From the NCBI RefSeq assembly GCF_000379825.1, contig NZ_KB903834.1, positions 417,976-481,975 on the forward strand: a stretch of 64,000 nt of DNA, given 5' to 3'. This DNA is from Longispora albida DSM 44784 (lineage in GTDB: Bacteria; Actinomycetota; Actinomycetes; Mycobacteriales; Micromonosporaceae). Under the pieces are notes generated by a model that saw nothing but the letters and a program-made list of their open reading frames with translations, was not told the DNA's origin and did not search any database. Shown piece by piece: positions 24,467 to 33,414 of the stretch (its first letter is position 1; each line of letters starts with the position of its first letter). Made by a program: the position numbers and the translations under genes.

Positions 24467-26245
24467 CTACGACACGAGGCCGAGGCGCTCGCGGATCTCC
24501 TCCAGCCGGGCTGGATCGGTGCCGAGTGACTGCAACGCCTCGGCTTCGTAGGTCAGCATGCCGTTGACCGCGAAGTAACTGGCAGCCTCGGCCAGCAGGG
24601 CCTGGTCGCCGGTCAGCTGGCCGATCGCGAGCTTGGCGCGGACGATCATGCGCTCGTCGCCGTCGAGTTCAGCGATGGCTGTCCGGAGCAGGGCAACGTC
24701 CTTCGTGAGCCGGCCGAGGAAGAGCTGCGCCAGGGCCGCGCCGCGCCGATCACCGGCGGCGAGGTTCAGCTCGTACGACTTGCGGTAGGCCTCCTCGGCC
24801 GCCCCGCCGGCCGCTTCCAGGTGACGGCCCCGGAACTCCCACACCGAGGCCAGCAGCAGCGGATGCGCGGCTCGCTCGGCGAGTTCGACGGAGAGCTCTG
24901 ACTCGCGGGCCGCCTCGTCGTCCGTCAGGAGCGCGCGGGACAGCAGGCTGCGCAGCCGGGCCTCGACATCTATCCGTCCACTGTGGGCAGCTGCCAGGAT
25001 GCCCTGCCGGGTGAGCTCGATCCAGTCGAGGCGACGGCGCAGGTTGAAGAAGAACGCGCTGAGCACGTCCGCGAACTGCCAGGCGAGCCCGCCGTCCCCG
25101 GCGAGAGCCGACATCCGGGCCACGGCCAGGATCGCCGGGTACTCCGCCTCGAACCAGCCCATCGCAGCGGCCTTACTGCCGCCGAAGGGGTCGGCACCGG
25201 CCGGACGGCCGGCGAAGGTCAGCCGTCGCGGGCTGGTCACGGCGAACGCCCCGTGGCCGGCCTTGTTCAGGTAGTGGTGGCACGCCGCCGTCCAGCGGTC
25301 GAGGGCCGCCGAGGCCTCGCCGGGGTCACCGGGCACCGTGCGGGCGTGCGCCAGGAGGAGATCGTGCAGCTCGTACCGGCCGTCGCCCACCTGGTCCGCC
25401 AGGCAGGCGTCCAGCAGCTCTTCCATGCCGGACAGCCCGAACGCGCCGATCAGCTCGGCGCTCACCTCGCGGAGCTCGTGCTGGCCGAGCATCCGGTACA
25501 GCTGCTGGGCTTCGGGGCCGAGCTGCTGGTATGCCTCCTCGAAGACCGGGCCGGCCAGCTCACCGTCGCCGAGCCGCCCGGCCAGGCGGCCGAGCGGCAG
25601 GAACCGGTCCCTGCTCAGCATCCTGGCCACCACACGCAGCGCGGCGGGCAGCCCGGCGCACCGGCGCACCAGTGCGGCGGCCCCGGCTGGATCCTCGGCG
25701 ACCCGGGCCTCGCCGGCGAGCGCGGCGAGAAGCTGGATGCCACCCGGCTCGCCCAGCGGGGCGAGCTGGAGGTCCTCGGCGTGTTCGAGGCCGTGGATCC
25801 GCCGCTGGCTGGCCACGACCACCCGGCTGCCGTGCCCGCCGGGCAACAGCTCACGAACCTGGGCCTCGGTCCGCACCCCGGTCAGGAAGAGCAGGATCCG
25901 CCGCCGCGCGGTCAGCGTCCGCCACCTGCTGCCCAGCTCTGCCCGGCTGGGCGGCAGGTCGGCCTCCGGGATGCCCATGCTGCGCAGCAGTGCCGCGAGG
26001 GCCGACTCCGGGTCGAAGCCGCCGCCCGGGCCAGCGTGGTCGGCGAGGTCGAGGTGGAGCTGGCCGTCCGGGTACTGCGCGCTGGCGGCCTCGGCCCAGG
26101 TCAGGGCGAGGGCTCGCTTGCCGACGCCCGGCAGGCCGGTCACGACGGCCACGGTCCGCTGGACCTGGTGCAGCCAGCCGAGTTCCTCACTGCGGCTCAC
26201 CAGGACCGGCGGTGGCGGGAGGAGCTCCTGCGGCACATGGGGCAT
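24467..26245 (-). CDS. AfsR/NB-ARC-like STAND protein with degraded nucleotide motifs
   Basis: A 592-residue relative of AfsR-type STAND NTPases without an N-terminal DNA-binding domain. NB-ARC-like part about 15-290, followed by an LHDLLLAHAR (MHD-like) segment near 295 and TPR-like helices to the C-terminus. The P-loop reads GLPGVGKR (37-44): the Ser/Thr after Lys43 is Arg44. The Walker B position reads LLFLTGV with Thr122 where the family has Asp. Compare the intact motifs in the regulator at 36086. Nucleotide binding may be lost or altered. The 45-residue peptide gene follows it. Confidence 0.8.
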   Translation of the reverse strand: MPHVPQELLPPPPVLVSRSEELGWLHQVQRTVAVVTGLPGVGKRALALTWAEAASAQYPDGQLHLDLADHAGPGGGFDPESALAALLRSMGIPEADLPPSRAELGSRWRTLTARRRILLFLTGVRTEAQVRELLPGGHGSRVVVASQRRIHGLEHAEDLQLAPLGEPGGIQLLAALAGEARVAEDPAGAAALVRRCAGLPAALRVVARMLSRDRFLPLGRLAGRLGDGELAGPVFEEAYQQLGPEAQQLYRMLGQHELREVSAELIGAFGLSGMEELLDACLADQVGDGRYELHDLLLAHARTVPGDPGEASAALDRWTAACHHYLNKAGHGAFAVTSPRRLTFAGRPAGADPFGGSKAAAMGWFEAEYPAILAVARMSALAGDGGLAWQFADVLSAFFFNLRRRLDWIELTRQGILAAAHSGRIDVEARLRSLLSRALLTDDEAARESELSVELAERAAHPLLLASVWEFRGRHLEAAGGAAEEAYRKSYELNLAAGDRRGAALAQLFLGRLTKDVALLRTAIAELDGDERMIVRAKLAIGQLTGDQALLAEAASYFAVNGMLTYEAEALQSLGTDPARLEEIRERLGLVS

Positions 26246-26289
26246 AGCGACCAGCCTAAGTGCTCAGTCCTGCCTGCGTGGCCCGCCGG

Positions 26290-27519
26290 TCACGTACCGG
26301 ACGGAGCCGGGGTCGGCCTGCCGTACAGGGTCTGGATGATCTCCAGGGCGAGGACGTTGGCCGGCTGCCGGCCGTCGGCCGCCGCGAACAGTGAGGTCAT
26401 CACGATCACCGTCACGTCCTTGTCCTTGTCGCGCGCCATGAACGAGTTGAAGCCGGGCATCTGGCCGTCGTGCCCGACCAGCGGGCCGAACTTCGCGATG
26501 CCGAGCCCGTAGCCCGCGCTGTTCGGGTTCGACGGGTCTGAGGGGCGGATGCTGTCGATCCGGGTCTTCTGGAGTTCGGCGTTGAGCAGCTCGCCGTCGA
26601 TGAGTGCCTTCACGTACCGCTGGAGGTCGCCGGCCGTCGAGATCGCGCCACCAGCCGCCCAGGCCCAGGACGGGTTGTCGTCGGTGTGGTCGGACGGCAG
26701 GAGGGTACCGGCGGCGGCCGCCGACTGCTGGGCTGCCGGGAGGGCAGCGTCTTCCAGGGTCTCGATGTTGGTACCGAACATGTAGCCCTGCGGGTGCGGG
26801 TCCGGGATCTTCCTGTCGTCGAGGGCCGGGAGGCTCGTGCCCTTGAGCCCCAGCTTGCCGAAGATCCGCTTCTGGAACTCGTCGGCGAGCTTGCCGCCGG
26901 TCAGCTGCTCGGCCAGCAGGCCGAGCAGCACGGTGTTCGTGTTGGAGTAGTGGAAGCCCTCGCCCGGCGGGAAGTACGGCGGCTTGGCCAGCCCGATCGT
27001 GACCAGCTCTGCTGGCTGCCAGACCCGGCCGGGGTTCTTGTCGAGCTCGGCGTTGAAGGCCGGGTCCTCCGAGTAGTTGTAGAGCCCGCTGCGCATGTCG
27101 AGGAGCTGGGCGATCGTGATCTTGTCGCCGCCCGGCACGTCCTGCCGGTACTTGGCGATCGGGTCGTTCAGCGCCAGCTTGCCCTCCTGCACGAGCTGGA
27201 GGATCACGGTGCCCGTCATGGTCTTCGTGTTCGAGCCGACCCGGAAGTGGTCGCCGGCGCCCATCGCGGCCCCGCCGCCGATCGACCGGGTACCGAAGGT
27301 GGCGGTCCAGTCCCCCTTCTCCTTCGAGGTGATCATGACGACGGCGCCGGGCACCTTCATCTCGGTCAGCAGCTTCTGGAGCCTGCCGCGCAGGTCACCG
27401 GCGTAGGCGGGGTCGGAACCGTTCCCGGTACCGGAGGAACTGCCACCGCATCCCGCCGCCGCCGCGACCGTGACGGCAGCCAGGACCACACTCATACCCA
27501 TTGCCCAGATTCGTCGCAT
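26290..27519 (-). CDS. Beta-lactamase-fold serine hydrolase lipoprotein
   Basis: Class C beta-lactamase / D-Ala-D-Ala carboxypeptidase family, 409 residues, exported and lipid-anchored. The lipobox AAAGC puts the modified cysteine at position 24. The catalytic SxxK is S96-N-T-K99, the second motif is YSN in FHYSNTN, and the third is HDG, as in carboxypeptidase/esterase relatives. These are all present, so an active enzyme is expected; the substrate may be peptidoglycan, a peptide or an ester. An upstream in-frame ATG exists, but the MRRIW start gives a normal signal peptide. Confidence 0.9.
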   Translation of the reverse strand: MRRIWAMGMSVVLAAVTVAAAAGCGGSSSGTGNGSDPAYAGDLRGRLQKLLTEMKVPGAVVMITSKEKGDWTATFGTRSIGGGAAMGAGDHFRVGSNTKTMTGTVILQLVQEGKLALNDPIAKYRQDVPGGDKITIAQLLDMRSGLYNYSEDPAFNAELDKNPGRVWQPAELVTIGLAKPPYFPPGEGFHYSNTNTVLLGLLAEQLTGGKLADEFQKRIFGKLGLKGTSLPALDDRKIPDPHPQGYMFGTNIETLEDAALPAAQQSAAAAGTLLPSDHTDDNPSWAWAAGGAISTAGDLQRYVKALIDGELLNAELQKTRIDSIRPSDPSNPNSAGYGLGIAKFGPLVGHDGQMPGFNSFMARDKDKDVTVIVMTSLFAAADGRQPANVLALEIIQTLYGRPTPAPSGT

Positions 27520-27579
27520 TGATCCAGAGAAGCACACTTCCCCGCGCACATCCGGGATTTGCGGCTGCCGGCAACGGGC

Positions 27580-30174
27580 TCAGTTCGCGAACTGCCAGAT
27601 CCCGAAGTCCTTCTCCCTCGGGCAGGCCAGGTACTTCTCCGTCCACGCGCAGCCTTCGAGCTTCGCCGCGATCACGCCGAGCTCGAACCGCTCCCCCGAC
27701 CGGGCGCTGTAACCGGCCAGGCTGGTCTGGCCGCCGGCCACGTAGTTGGAGTGGTCGCCGAACAGCAGCAGCGATCCGCTGGTGAGCCCCTGCGGCACGC
27801 GGTCAGCCTGGCGCTGGCCGACCCGGTCGCCCTCGGCGTCGAACAGCTCGAACCACGGGCTCTTCGGGTCGAGGTCAACCCGCACTGCCACCCGGTCGCC
27901 CACCGGCTTGAGTGCCTCGGCGTTCGCGAAGGGCTTCGCCCAGGTCTTGCCGTCCGGGCCGATGGACACCAGGCGGCTGGACTTGGCCTTGTCCTCGGCC
28001 TTCGCGTTCCGGTCGTCCGCGATGTCGATCAGGCACACCCGGTCGCCGCAGACGTGGAAGTTCGGATCGCCGTGGCTGTCCTTGCCGATCTTGCGGGCCG
28101 AGCTGTCCGCCCGGTACAGGCTGGTGGCCTTCATGTCCTTGAGGTCGAAGGAGGTGACCTGGTAGCCGGGGTCGTCCGAACCCACATAGAGCCTGCCGTC
28201 GCGGACGACGTAGTGGTCGTCGGCACCACCAACGTTGGCGTACTCCTTGCCCAGTTTCATCTCCGCCACGTCCAGCACCCGTGCGTTCTTGGTGCTGCCG
28301 TTCACCAGGACCACGCGGGTGTCCTTGCGCCGGGAGTCCCACCAGCCAGGGTCGTCCTTCGTCGTGGCCGCCAGGAGCTTCGCGCCCTTCCAGCCGTCCA
28401 CTTTGGCGTCGGGGGTGCCGGTCCGGTAGCTGACCCGGCTGAGAGTGCCGGTCGCACTGTCGGCCCAGAGGAAGTAGTCCTCGTAGTAGACCCACCGGTC
28501 GCCGGAGGGGTAGCTCGCCGTCCAGAGCTGCTTGCCCTTGTCGTCCGGGTCCAGTGCGTAGACCGTCGCCTGGTCACCGTCCTTGCGGAAGAAGAAGAGG
28601 GCGGAGGGCAAGGCGTGGAAGCCGTCCCAGTCGCCCTCCAGGGTGGGCAGGACATCGTCCGACCGCCACTTCTCCTTGCCGCCAACCAGGTCGTAGGCGA
28701 TCACCTGGATCTTCTTGACGGTGCGGCTGCCGGCTTTCTCGTCGCGCTCGGTCGCCAGGTAGGCGACGTCAGCGGCGATGGCCACCCGGCCGTAGGTGCC
28801 GTCGCCCAGCAGCGGGACCGTCTTCTCCTGGGCCAGGTTGGCCACGAAGTCCACTTCGGAGTAAGGGTCGCGGAGGAGGAAATACAGGCCCGCGGTCACG
28901 GCCAGGACGAGCGCCAGGCCTGCGGCGAGCAGCCAGGGCAGCTTCCTTCTCTGATTTTGTACCGGAGCCGGCGCCCCCACCTCCCGCTCCGCCGGACGGG
29001 CCGCTCCCGGCATGACCTGGGTCGTCTCCGGCGGCAGCTCGGCGAGCGCCCCCTCGGCGACGGGCAGCTCGGGCTGCTCCAGCACCGCTGGCGCGATGCC
29101 CAGCTCGGCGTGCAGCGCCCGCGCGACCAGCGGTACGCGGGACGAGCCGCCGACCAGGAACAGCCCGCCGAGCTGCTCCGGGGTCAGCCCGCACCGCTCG
29201 ATGACGGCCTTGGTCTCGGCCACGGCGCGCCGGAGCAGCGGGGTGGCGATCGTCTCCAGCTCGGCGCGGGTCAGGTGGAGGGCCTGTTCCAGGCCGGGTA
29301 CCGGTACGGGGGCCGACGCCGCGCGGGACAGCATCTCCTTCGCGCCCCGGACGTCCTCCCAGAACAGCCGGCGGGCGCGCCGGTCCTGCGCGGTCTGCGG
29401 GTTGCTGAGCGCCGCCCAGACGCGCGGGTCGGCGTGGGCGATGATCCGGCCGAGGTGGCTGACGAGGGCGGCGTCGAGATCGAGCCCGCCCAGGTCCTCC
29501 AGCCCGCCGGAACCCACCACGGTGAACTGGCCACTGTGCTGGCCTGGGGGCTCAGATCCTCGGCGCCACTCCTGGCCATCTCCCGGTTGCTGACCGATGC
29601 CTGTGGTCTTCGCCCCGTCGTTCTTCACGACGGCGATGTCGAGCGTGCCGCCGCCGAAGTCGAAGACGGCGAGGGTGGAGCCGACCGGGATGGGCCGCCG
29701 CATCGTGCCGGCGAAGTACCGTGCCGCCGCGACCGGTTCCGGGACGAGCCAGATCGGCGGCCAGCCTGCCTGGTGGGCCGCGCGGAGGAGGACGTCGCGG
29801 CGGACGGAGCCCCACGAGGCCGGGTACGTGACGACGGCGCGGGGCACGAAGCCGACCGCCTCGACCGCCGACACCCCGACCTGGTGCAGGATCGCGGCCA
29901 GCAGGTCCACTGTGGGCACCTCGAACCCGCCGAGCAGTACGGTCCGCTCGTCGATCCGCTGCTTCGGGTTGGGCTCGAAGCGGGAGGGGTCGAGCTGGGC
30001 GACCCGGGCGGCGTCCCGGCCGACGTGCAGGCGGCTGTCCTCGTCGAGGTACACGCCGGACGGGAGGACCGGCTGGCCGTCGAAAAGCAGCGGCTGCACA
30101 CGCCCGTCGGGCCTGCGCAGCATCGCTACCGTGTTCGAAGTGCCGAGGTCAACGCCGATCGAGTACCCATCCAC
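27580..30174 (-). CDS. Hsp70-like ATPase fused to membrane segment and ectodomain
   Basis: An 864-residue protein of unusual architecture. Residues about 1-370 form an Hsp70/DnaK-type actin fold with phosphate-1 (GVDLGTSNT), phosphate-2 (FDFGGGTLDIAVV) and adenosine (LVGGSSRVPLVARAL) motifs. There is no substrate-binding domain; instead a Pro-rich stretch leads to a transmembrane helix at about 412-435. The last 430 residues look like a beta-propeller with repeated short beta segments (VAIAADVAYLAT, RDGRLYVGSDD). The topology suggests a cytosolic ATPase coupled to an outside sensor or binder. Starts at GTG within the end of the upstream membrane protein gene (26 bp overlap). Confidence 0.85.
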   Translation of the reverse strand: MDGYSIGVDLGTSNTVAMLRRPDGRVQPLLFDGQPVLPSGVYLDEDSRLHVGRDAARVAQLDPSRFEPNPKQRIDERTVLLGGFEVPTVDLLAAILHQVGVSAVEAVGFVPRAVVTYPASWGSVRRDVLLRAAHQAGWPPIWLVPEPVAAARYFAGTMRRPIPVGSTLAVFDFGGGTLDIAVVKNDGAKTTGIGQQPGDGQEWRRGSEPPGQHSGQFTVVGSGGLEDLGGLDLDAALVSHLGRIIAHADPRVWAALSNPQTAQDRRARRLFWEDVRGAKEMLSRAASAPVPVPGLEQALHLTRAELETIATPLLRRAVAETKAVIERCGLTPEQLGGLFLVGGSSRVPLVARALHAELGIAPAVLEQPELPVAEGALAELPPETTQVMPGAARPAEREVGAPAPVQNQRRKLPWLLAAGLALVLAVTAGLYFLLRDPYSEVDFVANLAQEKTVPLLGDGTYGRVAIAADVAYLATERDEKAGSRTVKKIQVIAYDLVGGKEKWRSDDVLPTLEGDWDGFHALPSALFFFRKDGDQATVYALDPDDKGKQLWTASYPSGDRWVYYEDYFLWADSATGTLSRVSYRTGTPDAKVDGWKGAKLLAATTKDDPGWWDSRRKDTRVVLVNGSTKNARVLDVAEMKLGKEYANVGGADDHYVVRDGRLYVGSDDPGYQVTSFDLKDMKATSLYRADSSARKIGKDSHGDPNFHVCGDRVCLIDIADDRNAKAEDKAKSSRLVSIGPDGKTWAKPFANAEALKPVGDRVAVRVDLDPKSPWFELFDAEGDRVGQRQADRVPQGLTSGSLLLFGDHSNYVAGGQTSLAGYSARSGERFELGVIAAKLEGCAWTEKYLACPREKDFGIWQFAN

Positions 30175-31120
30175 GCGGGCGATCGTAGTCTTTGGCCGCC
30201 AGCAGCACTCCGAGGGCAGTCAGTGCGATCAATGCCGTACCGGCCACATAGGTCGGCAGGGTCGGCCGCAGCAACGGCTCTGCCCGGAGCGCCTGCCACG
30301 TGACCAGCGCGATCAGGCCGGCGTAGGAGGCAGAGGCCACGAGGACGACCCGGGTGCGGGCGGCGGCAGTGAGCCTGCGCACGCGTACCAGGAAAAGGGC
30401 CAGGAACGGAATCACCTGCATCGCGTGCATGCCAATGAAGTGGGGAATCCGCAGGTCACCGCCGACCGTGCTCCAGGTGAGCCCAGGGATGCCCGGGCCG
30501 CCGTCCGGCACGCCGACGCTGTGCGCGCCCGCGATCGGGAGCTTCTGGCCGGGCTGGGCCGCCGCGAGCTGCTCCGGGGTCGGGATGACCATGAGGATGC
30601 CGAGCGCGAGCCCCGCGATCATGATGAGCAGGCCGAGCCGGATCGCCCACTTGAGCGCCTTGTCCGTCTGGGGCTGGAAGAGTGCCAGGATGGCGATGCC
30701 CAGCGCCGCTGCCCACAGCACGTAGATGGTCTGGCCCATGACGATCCCGAGGTTCACGTCGAACGGGGTCTGCTGGTTGAAGTGGAGCTGACGGCCCCGG
30801 ATGCCGATCTGGAACACGATCAGGGCCATCTCGACGGCCAGCGCCCCCGCGACGATCGTGCCGAGCCACCACGCCGTCCGGCGGGCCTTCCGCTGGAAGG
30901 TCAGCAGCCAGGCTAGGGTCGCGCAGTAGATGCCGACGGAGATCGAAAATTTGAGCGGCTTAAGCCAGACCGGGACGTTGACCGATTGACGATCGTCGAA
31001 GACGAGTCCCGCGGCGCACACCAGCACGAGAACGGCCATCGCGGCGGACACAGCGAGCAAAGGGCGGTGCCACCTGGCATTCCGGGCGGCGGACACCGGA
31101 GGGGTCGCTTCGATGATCAT
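30149..31120 (-). CDS. Polytopic membrane protein, function unknown
   Basis: A 323-residue integral membrane protein with about eight hydrophobic helices and a conserved-looking loop (PVWLKPLKFSISVGIYCATL) early and IPHFIGMHAMQVIPFLALF later, the latter with two His in a helix. No family name recognised. Start at ATG (MIIEATPP); an ATG twelve codons earlier is possible. It overlaps the Hsp70-like gene by 26 bp, so the two are probably translated together. Confidence 0.75.
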   Translation of the reverse strand: MIIEATPPVSAARNARWHRPLLAVSAAMAVLVLVCAAGLVFDDRQSVNVPVWLKPLKFSISVGIYCATLAWLLTFQRKARRTAWWLGTIVAGALAVEMALIVFQIGIRGRQLHFNQQTPFDVNLGIVMGQTIYVLWAAALGIAILALFQPQTDKALKWAIRLGLLIMIAGLALGILMVIPTPEQLAAAQPGQKLPIAGAHSVGVPDGGPGIPGLTWSTVGGDLRIPHFIGMHAMQVIPFLALFLVRVRRLTAAARTRVVLVASASYAGLIALVTWQALRAEPLLRPTLPTYVAGTALIALTALGVLLAAKDYDRPRGWVLDRR

Positions 31121-31258
31121 GGGTGTGAGCCTGCCAATGAACGCAGGGCGAATCATTGCGACAGACCCCCCGATCTGGGGTGGGGCTAGCCCTACTACGT
31201 TCCGCGTTCACCTTCCGGCCAGGTTTGATTCGCCGTCAGGGCACCGGGCGGCTCTAGC

Positions 31259-33361
31259 GTGCGGCTCATGACACGCCCTCAGCTCCCGCTCTTCTCCGCC
31301 CACAGCAACCGGACGGCGATGACCTGCCAGTACCGGTGCGGCAACGCCTGTGACCACCCGGCTCCGAACGAGTCGTCCAACGAGTACTTCGGTGCCGAGA
31401 TCTCCCGGCGCGGCATCTTCAAGGCCGGTGCTGGCGCGGCGGGCGCGGTGGTCGTCGCGGCCAGCCTCGGCGCCGCTGGCGACGCCGCCCCGGCCTTCGC
31501 GACCGACGAGACCCCGGTCGTCCCCGAGACCAGCGCCGCCCCGAAGGCGAGCGTCCCGTCCTCGCTGACCTTCAAGCAGATCCCGCCGAACACGCTCGAC
31601 GCTGTGGTCGTGCCCAACGGCTACGACCACTCCGTCGTCATCCGGTGGGGCGACGCCGTGCTGCCCGGCGCCCCGGCGTTCAACGCCTGGAAGCAGACCG
31701 CCGAGGCGCAGGCCGCCCAGTTCGGCTACAACAACGACTTCGTCGCGGTCCTCCCGCTCGACCGGCGCGGCAAGCGCGCCCTGCTGGTGTGCAACCACGA
31801 GTACACCAACGAGGAGCTCATGTTCCCCGGCTTCACCAGCCTGGACAACATGACCGTCGAGCAGATCAAGATTGCCATGGCCGCGCACGGCATGAGCGTC
31901 GTCGAGCTGGAGCGCAACGACGGCGAAGGCAACTGGCGGGTGGCCTCCGGCAAGAACGGCCTGCCGTACAACCGGCGGATCACCGCCTCCGGCACCGTCT
32001 TCGAGCTGACCGGCCCGGTGGCCGGCCACGCGCTGGTGCGCACCGCCGCCGACCCGACCGGCCGCAAGGTCACCGGTACCCAGAACAACTGCGCCGGTGG
32101 CGTGACCCCGTGGGGCACCGTGCTGTCCGGCGAGGAGAACTTCAACCAGTACTACGTCGGCGGCGACGGCGCCCCGGAGGAGCTCAAGCCGGCCCTCAAG
32201 CGCTACGGCATCGACACCACCAAGCGGTACCCCTCGGGCAGCCGCAAGTGGGACCGGGCCGACTCCCGCTTCGACCTGACCGCGCACCCGAACGAGTTCC
32301 ACCGCTTCGGCTGGGTGGTCGAGGTCGACCCGTTCGACCCGCAGTCGACGCCGAGGAAGCACACCGCGCTCGGCCGGTTCAAGCACGAGGGCGCCAACGT
32401 CATCCTGGCGAAGGACGGCCGGGCCGTCGCGTACACGGGTGACGACGAGCGCTTCGACTACCTGTACAAGTTCGTCTCCGACAAGAAGATGGACCCGTCG
32501 AAGTCGGCCCGGGCCCGCAAGCACAACCTGAGCCTGCTGGAGTCCGGCACGCTCTACGTCGCGAAGTTCGACTTCACCTCGGCCGCCGAGGTCGACGGCT
32601 CCGGCAAGCTGCCCGCCGACGGTGGCTTCAACGGCACCGGTACGTGGATCCCGCTGGTCAAGGGCAACAAGTCGATGGTCGAGGGCATGACGGTCGAGGA
32701 GGTGCTGGTCTTCACGCGTCTCGCGGGCGACAAGGTCGGCGCTACCAAGATGGACCGCCCGGAGGACGTCGAGCCGAACCAGCTCACCGGCAAGGTGTAC
32801 TGCGCGCTGACCAACAACTCCAACCGCGGCAAGGCCGGCTTCGCCGCCGCCGACGAGGTCAACCCGCGCAACAGCAACAAGCACGGCCACATCCTGGAGA
32901 TCACCGAGAACGGTGGCGACAACGCCGCCGAGACCTTCACCTGGGCGCTGCCGATCGTCTGCGGCGACCCGGCCGACGCGTCGACCTACTTCATGGGTTA
33001 CGACAAGACGAAGGTCTCCCCGATCTCCTGCCCGGACAACGTCGCCTTCGACGGGGCCGGCAACCTGTGGATCTCCACGGACGGCAACGCGCTCGGCACC
33101 AACGACGGCCTGTTCGCCGTGCCGCTGGCCGGTCCGGAGAAGGGCCGCCTCAAGCAGTTCATGACCATGCCGTACGGCGCGGAGTGCTGCGGCCCGTTCG
33201 TCTACGAGGACAACCTGTCGGTGTTCGTCGCGGTCCAGCACCCCGGCGAGGTCGGCGGCGCGACCCTGGAGAAGCCGGCCTCCAACTGGCCCGACGGTGA
33301 CTTCGCCAAGCCGGGCATCGTGGTGACCTACCGCCGCGACGGCAAGGCGATCGGCCACTAA
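31259..33361 (+). CDS. phoX: PhoX-family alkaline phosphatase (Tat-exported)
   Basis: Extracellular phosphatase of 700 residues in the DUF839/PhoX family, which uses a calcium-iron cofactor to release phosphate from organic esters. A twin-arginine signal with RR at 50-51 (EISRRGIFKAG) directs folded export. Family segments such as LLVCNHEYTNEE and GTVLSGEENFNQYY are clear. The start is GTG, with ATG four codons in as an alternative. It diverges from the preceding membrane protein and is followed by a 42-bp palindrome. Confidence 0.92.
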   Translation: MRLMTRPQLPLFSAHSNRTAMTCQYRCGNACDHPAPNESSNEYFGAEISRRGIFKAGAGAAGAVVVAASLGAAGDAAPAFATDETPVVPETSAAPKASVPSSLTFKQIPPNTLDAVVVPNGYDHSVVIRWGDAVLPGAPAFNAWKQTAEAQAAQFGYNNDFVAVLPLDRRGKRALLVCNHEYTNEELMFPGFTSLDNMTVEQIKIAMAAHGMSVVELERNDGEGNWRVASGKNGLPYNRRITASGTVFELTGPVAGHALVRTAADPTGRKVTGTQNNCAGGVTPWGTVLSGEENFNQYYVGGDGAPEELKPALKRYGIDTTKRYPSGSRKWDRADSRFDLTAHPNEFHRFGWVVEVDPFDPQSTPRKHTALGRFKHEGANVILAKDGRAVAYTGDDERFDYLYKFVSDKKMDPSKSARARKHNLSLLESGTLYVAKFDFTSAAEVDGSGKLPADGGFNGTGTWIPLVKGNKSMVEGMTVEEVLVFTRLAGDKVGATKMDRPEDVEPNQLTGKVYCALTNNSNRGKAGFAAADEVNPRNSNKHGHILEITENGGDNAAETFTWALPIVCGDPADASTYFMGYDKTKVSPISCPDNVAFDGAGNLWISTDGNALGTNDGLFAVPLAGPEKGRLKQFMTMPYGAECCGPFVYEDNLSVFVAVQHPGEVGGATLEKPASNWPDGDFAKPGIVVTYRRDGKAIGH

Positions 33362-33367
33362 GTGAGT

Positions 33368-33409
33368 GTGGGACCCCTCATGCTGCTATAGCAGCATGAG
33401 GGGTCCCAC
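33368..33409. terminator. 42-bp perfect palindrome between convergent genes
   Basis: Two uninterrupted 21-base arms meet at a centre between 33388 and 33389, starting GTGGGACCCC and ending GGGGTCCCAC. It lies 7 bp after the phoX stop and 5 bp before the oxidase stop. With no T-run on either side it would be a bidirectional, structure-driven terminator. Confidence 0.75.
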
Positions 33410-33414
33410 GATCT

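Noticed and set aside
24483-26512. Long plus-strand frame opposite the STAND gene
   Set aside because: Composition and lack of motifs mark it as a shadow; the minus-strand product has clear NB-ARC and TPR features.
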